NCBI GenBank assembly: GCA_964526785.1
Contig: CAZGMJ010000018.1
Span: 1-64,000, forward strand
Length of the DNA: 64,000 bases
Origin: CAZGMJ01 sp964526785
GTDB lineage: Bacteria > Planctomycetota > Phycisphaerae > Sedimentisphaerales > Anaerobacaceae
Reading direction: 5' to 3'
Shown: positions 7,850 to 15,896 of the stretch, one piece after another
How positions within the stretch are numbered: position 1 is the first letter of the stretch
Layout of the letters: every line of letters starts with the position of its first letter
Translations under genes and position numbers: made by a program
The notes under the pieces: model-generated
Told to the model about the DNA's origin: nothing
What the model saw: the letters and a program-made list of their open reading frames with translations, nothing else
The model's database searches: none

Positions 7850-9480
7850 ACTTGAAGAAGATCGAGTCAGATTTTACGACCACGGACGACGGCAAGTGCA
7901 CGACAAGCACTCGCGGCATGATCTCGACGCAATCGGCGGAGGCGACGGATGCCGGGCTGGCGATGTTGCGGGCCGGCGGCAATGCCGTTGATGCGGCCGT
8001 TGCCGCGGCGTTTACGTTGTGCGTCACCGAATCACAGGCCAGCGGCCTCGGCGGACAGACAATGATGCTCATCGCCAATGAAGATGATGTGGTGGCGATT
8101 GACGGATCCAGTCGTGCTCCGTCACTGGCGCACAGCAGCGCCATCTACAAGCGGGATCGAGCTGTCGGCTATCGGGCCGCTACGGTGCCGAGCACGCCGG
8201 CTGCGCTGGGCTACGTGCATCGATGCTACGGCCGGCTGTCCTGGGAAGCCGTACTGGAGCCGGCGATTCATCATGCCCGCGAGGGCTACACGGTAACGGA
8301 CTTGCAGGAGCGTTTGCTCGGCCGGGAGAAGTCCCGCTTCGAAGAAGTCAGCTCGCAATCGGGATTGAAGTACTTTTTCAGGGACGGCCTGCCATACGAG
8401 ACGGGGGAGGTTTTCAAGCAACCCGAGTTGGGCGACTTGCTTGCGAGGCTCGCCGAACGCGGCTTCGAGGAATTCTATCGCGGCAAGACCGCCAAGCAGA
8501 TTGACGCGGACATGCGTCAGAACGGCGGGCTGCTTCGTTACGACGATCTGGCGCTGATTCCGTATCCAATCGTGCGTCAGTCGCTGGTGCGGCCGTACCG
8601 CGGGTTGGACGTCCACACCATGCCGCCGCCGGGTTCCGGCCGTTCGCTGCTGTTCATGTTGACGATGATCGACATGATTCCACGGGAAAAGCAGATCGAC
8701 GACCAGGCAACGCGCTATCTGCTCTTCGTCCGGCTCCTGCGCAAGACTCTGCTGGAACGCTCGGACCGCCCTTTTGATCCCAACTTCTTTCCCCAGATAT
8801 CCGGTGACGCGGACATGCTCGATCCTGCCTATTGTCGTGAGTGTCTGGCGGAGATTCTCGAGGATGTCGACCGTTCGATTCTGCCGTTTATCCCTTCCAG
8901 GGATGAGGTCTCCGGCGAGACAACGCATCTATCGGTCATTGACGCCGACGGTGCGGCGGTAAGTCTCACGCAGTCCATCGAGCGTGTGTACGGCAGCAAG
9001 GCGGCTGCGCAGGGGCTTGGTTTCCTTTACAACAACTATCTTTACGACTTCGAATACGAACTGCCCGAGCATCCTTTCTACCTGCGACCGAACGCGGTGC
9101 CCTGGGCGACTGTCTCGCCGACGCTGGTGTTTCATCAGGGCAGGGTCTGGATGGCGGTCGGCAGTCCGGGCAGCGAACGGGTCATATCGACGCTTGCGCT
9201 GTTTCTGCACCGCGTGGCTGATTACGACATGTCCATCGACGAGGCTATGCGAACGCCGCGAATTCACTGTTCGCTTGGCGGACGAGTGAGTCTCGAGGTG
9301 GGACGGTTCGCCGAAAGCCTGGGGCCATTCTTCGAGCACAAAGGCTTTCGCGTCGATCCGCGGGAGGATTACTCGTTTTATCTCGGGTGTGTGCAGGCGG
9401 TTCTGCGGCGGGCGGACGGCGACGGCTTTCAGGGCGTGGCGGATATCCGCCGCCCCGGAACGGCGCGGGGGCTGGACTGA
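7846..9480 (+). CDS. Gamma-glutamyltransferase family protein
   Basis: Ntn-hydrolase fold enzyme that hydrolyses or transfers gamma-glutamyl groups; the precursor normally cleaves itself before a catalytic Thr. The 544-residue product has GMISTQSAEATDAGLAMLRA and GGNAVDAAVAAAFTLCVTES at the N-terminus. The nucleophile region is GETTHLSVIDADGAAVSLTQ (Thr near residue 360), followed by AVGSPGSERVI near residue 440. The frame is open upstream, but the ATG at 7846 sits after GAGGAGG and overlaps the previous stop (ATGA). Unlike typical GGT there is no signal peptide, so it should act in the cytoplasm. The stop shares one base with the next ATG. The start and self-cleavage site are clear; the substrate is not. 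Confidence 0.9.
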   Translation: MNLKKIESDFTTTDDGKCTTSTRGMISTQSAEATDAGLAMLRAGGNAVDAAVAAAFTLCVTESQASGLGGQTMMLIANEDDVVAIDGSSRAPSLAHSSAIYKRDRAVGYRAATVPSTPAALGYVHRCYGRLSWEAVLEPAIHHAREGYTVTDLQERLLGREKSRFEEVSSQSGLKYFFRDGLPYETGEVFKQPELGDLLARLAERGFEEFYRGKTAKQIDADMRQNGGLLRYDDLALIPYPIVRQSLVRPYRGLDVHTMPPPGSGRSLLFMLTMIDMIPREKQIDDQATRYLLFVRLLRKTLLERSDRPFDPNFFPQISGDADMLDPAYCRECLAEILEDVDRSILPFIPSRDEVSGETTHLSVIDADGAAVSLTQSIERVYGSKAAAQGLGFLYNNYLYDFEYELPEHPFYLRPNAVPWATVSPTLVFHQGRVWMAVGSPGSERVISTLALFLHRVADYDMSIDEAMRTPRIHCSLGGRVSLEVGRFAESLGPFFEHKGFRVDPREDYSFYLGCVQAVLRRADGDGFQGVADIRRPGTARGLD

Positions 9481-10259
9481 TGGCGGCGCGTCTGCCTTTC
9501 CTGTTGAGTATCCCGCACGGCGGACTGTGCGTTCCGGAATGTGTGGCCGATCGTATTGCGATCGATCAGGCAGGTATTCTGGAAGACGCAGATTGCTTTA
9601 CGCCGGAGATTTATGACCTGAGCGAGCAGGTTGCTGCGGTTGTGCGGGCGGATGTAGCGCGGGCAATCGTGGATCTGAACCGGGATGTCAGCGAAATGCC
9701 GCCTGACTTTCCGGACGGCGTGATCAAGAGCATGACCTGCTGCGGCAAGCCTGTATATCGCCAGGGGTGTTTTCCCGGGCCGGCCCTCGTTGATGAACTT
9801 CTGGCAAAATACTATCGGCCGTATCATGAAACGCTCAGCCGTCGCCAGGCCGAAGCGGTTATCGGCTTCGATTGCCATTCGATGGCCTCCAAGGGACCGC
9901 CGCTTGGACCGGATCCGGGTCAGCCGCGACCGGCGGTCAATCTGGGGAACGTGCACGGGCGAAGTTGTGAAATGCGCGTTCTCGAGTTGCTTGCAGATTG
10001 TTTTCGCGATGTGTTCAGACTGGAACCGACGGATATTTCGCTAAACGAGCCGTTTGCCGGCGGCTACATTACTCGCACGTACGGCATGGATGAGATTCGA
10101 TGGATACAGATCGAGTTGAATCGCTCGCTGTATTTGGCTGATGATGCGTCTGGTTTGAGCGATTCACCGCCGCTCGCAAGGCCTCTGCAGGAGTTGAGGG
10201 CGATGATGGTCGATGTCTTTCAGCGGTTCTATCACATGACGTCCGGGCAGCTCGACTGA
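9480..10259 (+). CDS. N-formylglutamate amidohydrolase-like protein
   Basis: FGase/HutG-type zinc amidohydrolase fold, 259 residues. Characteristic parts are LLSIPHGGLCVP (metal-binding His), ADVARAIVDLNRD, VIGFDCHSMASKGP near residue 135, and EPFAGGYITRTYG followed by IQIELNRSLYL near the end. N-formylglutamate amidohydrolases release formate or an amide from acylated glutamate. In this operon the likely substrate is an acylated or gamma-linked glutamate compound handled by the two genes before it; that is inference. It begins at the ATG overlapping the GGT stop by one base (TGATG), so translation is coupled. It is the last gene of the three-gene unit; a terminator-like hairpin with a T run lies 400 bases on, at 10672-10721. 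Confidence 0.87.
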   Translation: MAARLPFLLSIPHGGLCVPECVADRIAIDQAGILEDADCFTPEIYDLSEQVAAVVRADVARAIVDLNRDVSEMPPDFPDGVIKSMTCCGKPVYRQGCFPGPALVDELLAKYYRPYHETLSRRQAEAVIGFDCHSMASKGPPLGPDPGQPRPAVNLGNVHGRSCEMRVLELLADCFRDVFRLEPTDISLNEPFAGGYITRTYGMDEIRWIQIELNRSLYLADDASGLSDSPPLARPLQELRAMMVDVFQRFYHMTSGQLD

Positions 10260-10646
10260 AATGAGGGATATCATTTGCGGGTTGAGCGGCGGGAGCGGAC
10301 GAACTGACATAGCGTCCAAGGCCGCACGCCATACAGTGAAAACCCGTGTAGAATAGTAGACTTTCTATGGCACAAGTCTCGATATGTTCAGAATTTGTCT
10401 TGCCCGGTCGGACCTCAGCACTCACAGCCATACCTGCACTATTTGATCGCACATTATCGGCATCCGCTGGTGCGGGCGGGACACCTGCTTTTCGCCGGAA
10501 AATGGGACGGGGTTCGTTGGTGTGTCGTTCCTGGATAGTGGAGGGAAAAACTATGGGGAGACAAGCCACAGGTGCCCGGGGAGAACAGGAATTTAGAACG
10601 GCAGAGATAGTCAATGGCTATTTGCCTGACGGCGTCAAATCTACGA
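10260..10646. other. Intergenic region, no convincing gene
   Basis: About 390 bases between the amidohydrolase and the small-RNA candidate. A 33-codon frame at 10553-10654 has a GGAGGG upstream but no recognisable product. A TAGAAT box near 10352 could be a promoter -10. Nothing else is seen. Confidence 0.4.
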
Positions 10647-10656
10647 TACTATAGAT

Positions 10657-10721
10657 ATCCTTTTCATTTGGCCTCTGCGCATTTCTCTGTGATCCTCCTC
10701 CTCCCGCAGAGGTCTTTTTTT
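10657..10721 (+). ncRNA. Small RNA candidate A with CU-rich anti-Shine-Dalgarno loop
   Basis: A perfect 8-bp stem, CCTCTGCG at 10672-10679 with CGCAGAGG at 10705-10712, is followed by TCTTTTTTT, as in an intrinsic terminator. The 25-base loop contains TCCTCCTCCTCC, complementary to Shine-Dalgarno sequences. A TACTATAGAT box at 10647-10656 lies just ahead and could be a -10 element, giving a transcript of about 65 nt. The same design is found at 30333-30403, which makes a mere operon terminator less likely, although this hairpin could also end the upstream operon. Confidence 0.5.
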
Positions 10722-10834
10722 GCGCGCGTTTCGAGCACGTACTCCTCACACAAGCTCATGAAGTTGTCCTGTTGGCCAGGGCCGTGAATGCCGCCGCGTT
10801 TGATGATCGGGATGGCTTTATCCGTCAATAGTGC

Positions 10835-12214
10835 CTACTGGCCGGTGATCCAGGTTTCGTTGAAGCGGGCGTATTTGATGGTTTTGTGAGGATCGCCGGC
10901 GCGGTCGTTATGGTGGTAGCTGTAGACGACGTGGAGCATGCCGTCGCGGCCTTCAATGATGGATGGATAGTGGCTGCGCGTGGCGATTGTCCTTTCGCGT
11001 TCGTCGAGCTCCAGATGGCGGGTATAGGGCCAGGTTCTGCCTTCGTCTGTTGAGATCGAGACGGCCAGGCTGTGGCGGCCGTCTTCGGTATCGTTGTATG
11101 CGAGGACCCAGTGGCCATTTTGCAATGTTACTATGTCGGCGCCCGAACCCGGATTGGGCAGATCGCTGTCGTGCACGTTGCTCCATGTCAGACCGTCGTC
11201 TTCGGAAGTGGAGACGTGAAGCCGTTGCGGAGCGGGGCCGTTGTCGCGCATATAGGCGACGAGCGTGCCGTCGGATTGCAACGCGATGCCGGGCTGGATG
11301 TTGCCGGCACCGACAAGCGGTTCGCTGAACCGCCAGGTCCTGCCCAAGTCATCGGTGAACGCCATCAGCGAGAAGCTGAATCCGTCCGAATAGAGCGGGA
11401 CAATGATCCGCCGACTGTCTACGGTGACGGCCTTGTTCTTTGTCTGCCAGCCCATGCGGCGAAAGTAGGGATAGCCGAGCTGGGCGGTGGTTCGATTGCC
11501 ATTGGGATCGACGAGAATGCCCTTGGCGATCATGTCCTGGCCGCGGGCTTTGGATAGCACGTGTGCTTTCCATATCCGGGCTTTGGCTGCCAGAGCTATC
11601 CGCTGGGCGGTGCTGAGACCTTCGGCGGCCCGGTCAATGTAGGCGTTGATCTGTCGTTCGCAGGACTTGACGAATTTGTCGTTCGGCTGGATGCCGCGTT
11701 CGGTGGGGCTTCCGGGTTTGACGTGAAGCACCTCCTGCCAGGACCAGTTGGGCGGACCGTCGGCCCGCATGTAGTCGGAGCTTATCCTGTATTTGGGCAG
11801 AGAGGTTTCCCACTGGTTGGCGATGACGGTGTACCACATCAGCCAGAGGCGGTCCTGCGGATCGAGAAAGAGAATCGGATTGATGTCCGGAAAGCCGGGC
11901 ACGTCAGCCATGACAAACGGCTCGCTCCACCTGTCGGCGCCTTTAAGCAGCCTGGCGCCCATAACGGCCACATCGTCCGCCCATCGCTCGCCCGAACCCT
12001 GGAACCAGGCGGCCAGCAGGTCGCCATTGGGACACTCGACGATCGTCGAACCATGACAATGCTGCTCGGTCAGCGGGAATATCTCTATCGCGGTGTGCAC
12101 CGCGTGCGATTGCTCGTTAGCAGCTTGAGCCGCAGAGAAACAGAGCGACAGTATCGCAACAGGCCAGATGTAACGTATTGCGGGATGTGGACATTCCTTT
12201 TCGGCAAAAACCAT
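10835..12214 (-). CDS. Secreted sialidase-family (BNR/Asp-box) glycosidase
   Basis: A 459-residue exported beta-propeller enzyme of the exo-alpha-sialidase/BNR superfamily, which removes terminal sugars from glycans. The start at 12214 has AAAGGG upstream and gives a signal peptide (AIRYIWPVAILSLCFSAAQA). Asp-box motifs are visible: TDDLGRTWRF, SEDDGLTWSN and STDEGRTWPY, along with the N-terminal HCHGSTIVECPNGDLLAAWF. Near residues 190-260 a helical insertion interrupts the propeller. The annotated class is the safe statement. Planctomycete members of this family often act on sulfated or marine polysaccharides rather than sialic acid, so the sugar specificity is open. The 38 codons upstream of the chosen start are open but have no signal character. 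Confidence 0.8.
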   Translation of the reverse strand: MVFAEKECPHPAIRYIWPVAILSLCFSAAQAANEQSHAVHTAIEIFPLTEQHCHGSTIVECPNGDLLAAWFQGSGERWADDVAVMGARLLKGADRWSEPFVMADVPGFPDINPILFLDPQDRLWLMWYTVIANQWETSLPKYRISSDYMRADGPPNWSWQEVLHVKPGSPTERGIQPNDKFVKSCERQINAYIDRAAEGLSTAQRIALAAKARIWKAHVLSKARGQDMIAKGILVDPNGNRTTAQLGYPYFRRMGWQTKNKAVTVDSRRIIVPLYSDGFSFSLMAFTDDLGRTWRFSEPLVGAGNIQPGIALQSDGTLVAYMRDNGPAPQRLHVSTSEDDGLTWSNVHDSDLPNPGSGADIVTLQNGHWVLAYNDTEDGRHSLAVSISTDEGRTWPYTRHLELDERERTIATRSHYPSIIEGRDGMLHVVYSYHHNDRAGDPHKTIKYARFNETWITGQ

Positions 12215-12358
12215 AGCGGCCCTTTCAATCAGGCTTCTCAAGCGAACATACGCCTGTCCTATCCCGAGCCATGTGTGCATCGATTCTGTTGGCCGACAGG
12301 GCGTCGGGATGAACCCGGTATCAGCCACTGACTGATAATACGGTTTGTAACCGCCGGG

Positions 12359-12541
12359 CTATTTGCCGTCAATCGTGACGTTGAATCTTTCGAGGACCGG
12401 ACCGATCGGCGAAGCGATGCCGCGGCTGGCACCGCCGGCGAAAATCAGGCCGATTGGCTTCTTGCCGCGGGAGACGACAAGCGAACCGGAATCGCCTCCC
12501 TGGACGAAATCAGCACCTGGGGTAATGATTGTCTGATCCAC
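12359..12541 (-). pseudogene. Fragment of a chymotrypsin-fold serine protease
   Basis: Sixty codons ending in the C-terminal part of a trypsin-like peptidase: FVQGGDSGSLVVS holds the catalytic Ser in the GDSGS motif, followed by KPIGLIFAGG and SPIGPVLERF. The frame stays open some way upstream of the GTG at 12541 (LRFVDQTII precedes it), but the His and Asp regions are not found and the sequence upstream reads better in another frame. It is probably the 3' remnant of a gene broken by frameshift or deletion. It lies directly downstream of the phage-like HTH gene at 12674 on the same strand, as if both derive from one lost element. Confidence 0.6.
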
Positions 12542-12673
12542 GAAACGGAGGTCTGCGTGGCGATGCTCTCCATCGCGGGCTGGGCCGGGAAGGCCTCGCG
12601 GGTCCCGGACCCAGCCGCGTTCAGTTTGGAGAGATTCTCCGTAATTGCCACCCGTCTTTCAGGGCAAGCGTGT

Positions 12674-13129
12674 TTATCGAGATGCTTTGGCCGCAGCCTC
12701 TGTTGTGTCTGCCTCTTCGGCCAGAACGGCAAGGAGCCGAGCGGCGGTTTCGGGGGAGATCGGTGGGTGCTCGGTCGGCTGCGCACTACCAGTGGAAGGT
12801 GAAGCGGCGGTTGCGATCTTCTGCTTGTCGATCATGATGATGTCGAGGCAGGCCTTGCGGGCGGTTTCTTCTTTGTCGCAGGCGGCCAGTGCGATCAGTC
12901 TCCTGGCGGCTTCCACCGCCTGGCGGGCGAGCAGAGCGGCACTGCGGCGATACGATGAGCCGAGCCGCAGGTTGAACTGCTCGATGAACGGCGGTTCCGA
13001 CTGCCATTTGTCGAACGTTCGACGAGCGACGTTGTGCTTTTGCAGAACCGCCGACTCGTCCAGATCGCTGTCGAACAGATCGTCAATTACCAGTCGCTGT
13101 TGTCTGGTTAGTTTGTTTGTCCGGGTCAT
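12674..13129 (-). CDS. Helix-turn-helix protein resembling phage terminase small subunits
   Basis: The 151-residue product opens with LTRQQRLVIDDLFDSDLDES, then VLQKHNVARRTFDKWQ, a predicted DNA-binding helix-turn-helix of the phBC6A51 type found in phage small terminase subunits and related proteins. A long helix rich in Ala and Arg follows (RRSAALLARQAVEAARRLIAL), and the C-terminus is a low-complexity Ala/Glu tail. The start at 13129 has GGAGG eight bases upstream; an earlier in-frame ATG at 13144 has none. The large terminase subunit is not present nearby, so this is probably a remnant or solitary gene. A degraded protease gene follows. DNA binding is inferred from the fold only. Confidence 0.6.
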   Translation of the reverse strand: MTRTNKLTRQQRLVIDDLFDSDLDESAVLQKHNVARRTFDKWQSEPPFIEQFNLRLGSSYRRSAALLARQAVEAARRLIALAACDKEETARKACLDIIMIDKQKIATAASPSTGSAQPTEHPPISPETAARLLAVLAEEADTTEAAAKASR

Positions 13130-13602
13130 GTGACATACCTCCAAAGAGTGGGTTGGAAAATAGCGACGCGGTTCTCTCTTTTCGCGTCTGAGAATCGTTG
13201 TGTGCGCCTTATGATGAACGTGCGTTATGTATTCGAACGATGGATCGACGAGGGCTTGCCATGAGCAGGCATTGCGAGACAGGTTCCAGGCGAAGGTGGC
13301 GGAGGTCTATCCCGGCGATTATTCGCTTGGGGTTTGCCGGGCCTCGCGGGGATGTGTCGGGTTTTGCGATGAGCGCAGGCCGCCGCGACATATCGCAGGA
13401 ATCGCGACGCGATATCGTTGTTCGAGGCGGGGCCGGCCGGAACCTGCACGGCGAGCTGGAACTAATGAGGTTTCGTCATTGCGATGGGCGCGCGGCGGAT
13501 GCTCTGAGACTGGATATGGCTCCTGCAAGGCTCACACACGAACCAGCGGACCGGTGCGAGCGGGGACGCTCAGCCGGAGCGGATCGAGCGGCGCTTTGGC
13601 GA
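13130..13602. other. Intergenic region, nothing recognised
   Basis: About 470 bases upstream of the HTH gene. Open frames exist on the plus strand but have no recognisable protein, no ribosome-binding site and run antisense into the methyltransferase gene. Confidence 0.5.
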
Positions 13603-14301
13603 TCAGTGCTTTTTGAGCGTGATGCCGACGCCGCCGCGGACGATGGTCTCAAGGTTGGGATTGGTCGTGATCGCCTTCATATAGTCCGGGTCGGCCATGC
13701 CGGGCGTGATGTTGTGTGCCAGGATCAGGCCACCGGGGCGGACCAGCGGCAGCAGCTTATCGAGATAGTCGATGTAGCCCTGCTTGTCCGCATCGAGAAA
13801 GAGGATATCGATGGAGCCCTTGAGGTCCTTGACCTTCTCGTGGGCGTCGCCCAGGACGAGGGTGATGATGTCGTTCATGCCGGCGCGTTTGAAGTTCTCG
13901 CGGGCGGTGGCTGCCCGGCCGGGATCGATTTCGAAAGTGGTAAGTTTGCCGCCGGTCTGTTTGAGCGCCAGGCCGAACCAGATCGCTGAATAGCCGGTCG
14001 AAGTGCCTATCTCGACGACGTTCTGCGTGTTCATCGACTCGGCCGTGATACGCAGAAAGCGGCCGTCCTGCGGGGGCACGTTGCGATAGCGCTGGCGCGC
14101 GAGGATGTCGTCCAGTATGGCCAGGACGTTCTTTTCGTAGTCACTTTTCGCTACCGGCGGCTTCTGCAGTTGGGCGTCGCCGTCTGCGGGCCCCCGGCCG
14201 GCAAAGCGGCGCTGGGCAAGGGCATTGGAAAACATGGTGGCCGAGAGCGCAACGACGGCGATAAGGACAATTGCGAGGGCTGATTGTCTGGCCTGCTTCA
14301 T
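13603..14301 (-). CDS. Class I SAM-dependent O-methyltransferase with export signal
   Basis: COG4122/catechol-O-methyltransferase-type enzyme, 232 residues. After a hydrophobic N-terminus typical of a signal peptide (LAIVLIAVVALSATMFSNAL), the domain shows VVEIGTSTGYSAIWFGLAL (SAM-binding motif I, about residue 95), TTFEIDPGRA and DILFLDADKQGYIDYL with the metal-binding Asp, then LVRPGGLILAHN. It would methylate a hydroxyl of a small aromatic compound using SAM and a divalent metal. The start at 14301 follows AAGGAG; the longer open frame has no site. An exported SAM enzyme is odd because SAM is cytoplasmic: either the segment acts as a membrane anchor or the enzyme has a non-standard role. 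It precedes no obvious pathway partner. Confidence 0.85.
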   Translation of the reverse strand: MKQARQSALAIVLIAVVALSATMFSNALAQRRFAGRGPADGDAQLQKPPVAKSDYEKNVLAILDDILARQRYRNVPPQDGRFLRITAESMNTQNVVEIGTSTGYSAIWFGLALKQTGGKLTTFEIDPGRAATARENFKRAGMNDIITLVLGDAHEKVKDLKGSIDILFLDADKQGYIDYLDKLLPLVRPGGLILAHNITPGMADPDYMKAITTNPNLETIVRGGVGITLKKH

Positions 14302-14430
14302 CTGACTGCTCCTTGATTCTGCTGAAAGACTCAGTTTCCGGGCTGCGAACAAGCACGATGCGGCCATCCGGGGTACTCCGGACGCACCGTCCGTGCGGAC
14401 AACACGGGTATAGACGCAGCGCAGCGTGTT

Positions 14431-15330
14431 CTAATTGCCTGCTTTTGGTTTGGGCGCGGACTTTTTCTCCAGCAGGTGCTTTTCGAACCACTCGATCATG
14501 GCCTTGCTCGCCTGCTCGGAATCCTTACCCCGAAAACCGTGGCCGGCCCCCTCGATGACGAGCAGTTCGCACGCAACGTCCTTTTCCTTAAGCGCTTCGC
14601 ACATCTTTTCGCTGTGCCAAAGCGGTACGAGCCAGTCCTTATCGCCGTGCACCAGCAGTGTCGGGGGATCGTCGGCGCTGGCGTGGAGCAGGGGCGAGAC
14701 GTCGTTGACATCGTTCGGATCGAAGCCCAGGGCCGGGAAGTTTTTGGGGTACTCGCTGTCCGGCCGGACGATGGGGCGGAGGTCCGTCGGCGGGAAATAC
14801 GCCACGACTGCTGCGACGCGGTCGCTTTGGCGCAGGAGTTCCTCTTTGGCGTCGGGATCGCCCGCATCGGAGGTTGTTCCCAGCATCAGCGACAGGTGGC
14901 CGCCGGCGCTGTAGCCGCAGACGCCCAACCGCTCGGGATCGACGCCGTACCGGTCGGCGTGGAGCCGCACGAAGCGCACGCTCCTGCGAACGTCCGGCAC
15001 GATCTCAGGGATGACGTACTTCGGGCTGCTGCCATGGCGGACCGCGAATACCGTGAAGCCGCTGTCCAGCAGCGGCTTGAACAGGCCCATCGTCTGCCGG
15101 GGCGGCGCCCATTTCGAGAACCAGCCGCCGCTGACCATGAACAGTACGCCGATGCCGTTGTCCTCGGCCGGACGAAAGACGTCCATTGTCAGTGCCATGC
15201 CGTGTTTGTGGCCGTAGACGACGTCGGGTGTGATGTCGATCTCGGCCGCCGCCGCACAGATACCGCCGAGAGCCGCCATCACCAGCATTGCCGCCAGTAT
15301 CCGCCTGTTCGTTTCCGTGTGCCGCTTCAT
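14431..15330 (-). CDS. Secreted alpha/beta-hydrolase (esterase/peptidase type)
   Basis: A 299-residue exported hydrolase. The start at 15330 (AAAGGG upstream) gives the signal peptide region RRILAAMLVMAALGGICAAA. The alpha/beta-hydrolase fold shows GVLFMVSGGWFSKW (oxyanion region), GVCGYSAGGHLSLML with the nucleophile Ser (near residue 150), VHGDKDWLVPLWHSE with the catalytic Asp and EGAGHGFRG with the catalytic His. This arrangement is seen in BD-FAE/carboxylesterase-type proteins that deacylate plant or algal polysaccharides. It lies in a run of minus-strand secreted enzymes, consistent with polysaccharide breakdown. The C-terminus is a short Lys/Pro-rich tail. The true ester substrate is unknown. 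Confidence 0.85.
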   Translation of the reverse strand: MKRHTETNRRILAAMLVMAALGGICAAAAEIDITPDVVYGHKHGMALTMDVFRPAEDNGIGVLFMVSGGWFSKWAPPRQTMGLFKPLLDSGFTVFAVRHGSSPKYVIPEIVPDVRRSVRFVRLHADRYGVDPERLGVCGYSAGGHLSLMLGTTSDAGDPDAKEELLRQSDRVAAVVAYFPPTDLRPIVRPDSEYPKNFPALGFDPNDVNDVSPLLHASADDPPTLLVHGDKDWLVPLWHSEKMCEALKEKDVACELLVIEGAGHGFRGKDSEQASKAMIEWFEKHLLEKKSAPKPKAGN

Positions 15331-15457
15331 GGTTTGCCCTTTCATTGTGTTGCTCTGTGTGCCTGGCGCCGGTACGTCGTTCGACGTTGCGATGCACCAT
15401 GATACCCGCCCGGCCCGCAGCATAGCAAGGCGGTTTGGGGCATCATGCATGTTTGTG

Positions 15458-15832
15458 TCAGTGGGATTCGATGAAGCGTTGGGCCCAGGTGTACATGCTC
15501 AGGCCGATGCAGACGACGGCGGGAATGAGGCAGACGAAGGCGGCGAGGTTGAAGAATCCGGCGATAAACCGGCCTTCGAAGTAGGGCGAGTCGGCCGAGC
15601 GTTTCTTGAGCGTGCCGCCGATCAGGGCGAGTATGCCCGCTATGGCGAAGACGCCGATGCCCGTCAGGACGCCGCGAACGGGGCTTCTGGCTGTGCCTTC
15701 CGGTTGCGGAACGATCGCCAGCGCGATAAAGCACGCCGCGGCTGTAACCACGCATGCGCCGAGCAACAGCAGCAGTTTTCCGGTTTCGGTAAGCCGGCGG
15801 GGCTTGGCTTGTTCGTTGCCTGTTTCGGTCAT
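15458..15832 (-). CDS. Small membrane protein with three transmembrane segments
   Basis: Not recognised. The 124-residue product has a polar N-terminus (about 18 residues), then hydrophobic segments at about 19-42 (LLLLLGACVVTAAACFIALA), 53-74 (GVLTGIGVFAIAGILALIGG) and 88-115 (AGFFNLAAFVCLIPAVVCIG). A basic loop with KKRSADS separates the last two. It lies between two genes for secreted enzymes on the same strand. No catalytic or binding motif is visible. Confidence 0.6.
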   Translation of the reverse strand: MTETGNEQAKPRRLTETGKLLLLLGACVVTAAACFIALAIVPQPEGTARSPVRGVLTGIGVFAIAGILALIGGTLKKRSADSPYFEGRFIAGFFNLAAFVCLIPAVVCIGLSMYTWAQRFIESH

Positions 15833-15896
15833 CGTCAGTGTGGTCTGTTCATATTCGACTGGTTCGGTCTTGCTTAGATCGCGGCTGTGCCGGTGT

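Noticed and set aside
13198..13989. 263-codon plus-strand frame
   Set aside because: Runs antisense over most of the O-methyltransferase gene, with no domain pattern or ribosome-binding site.
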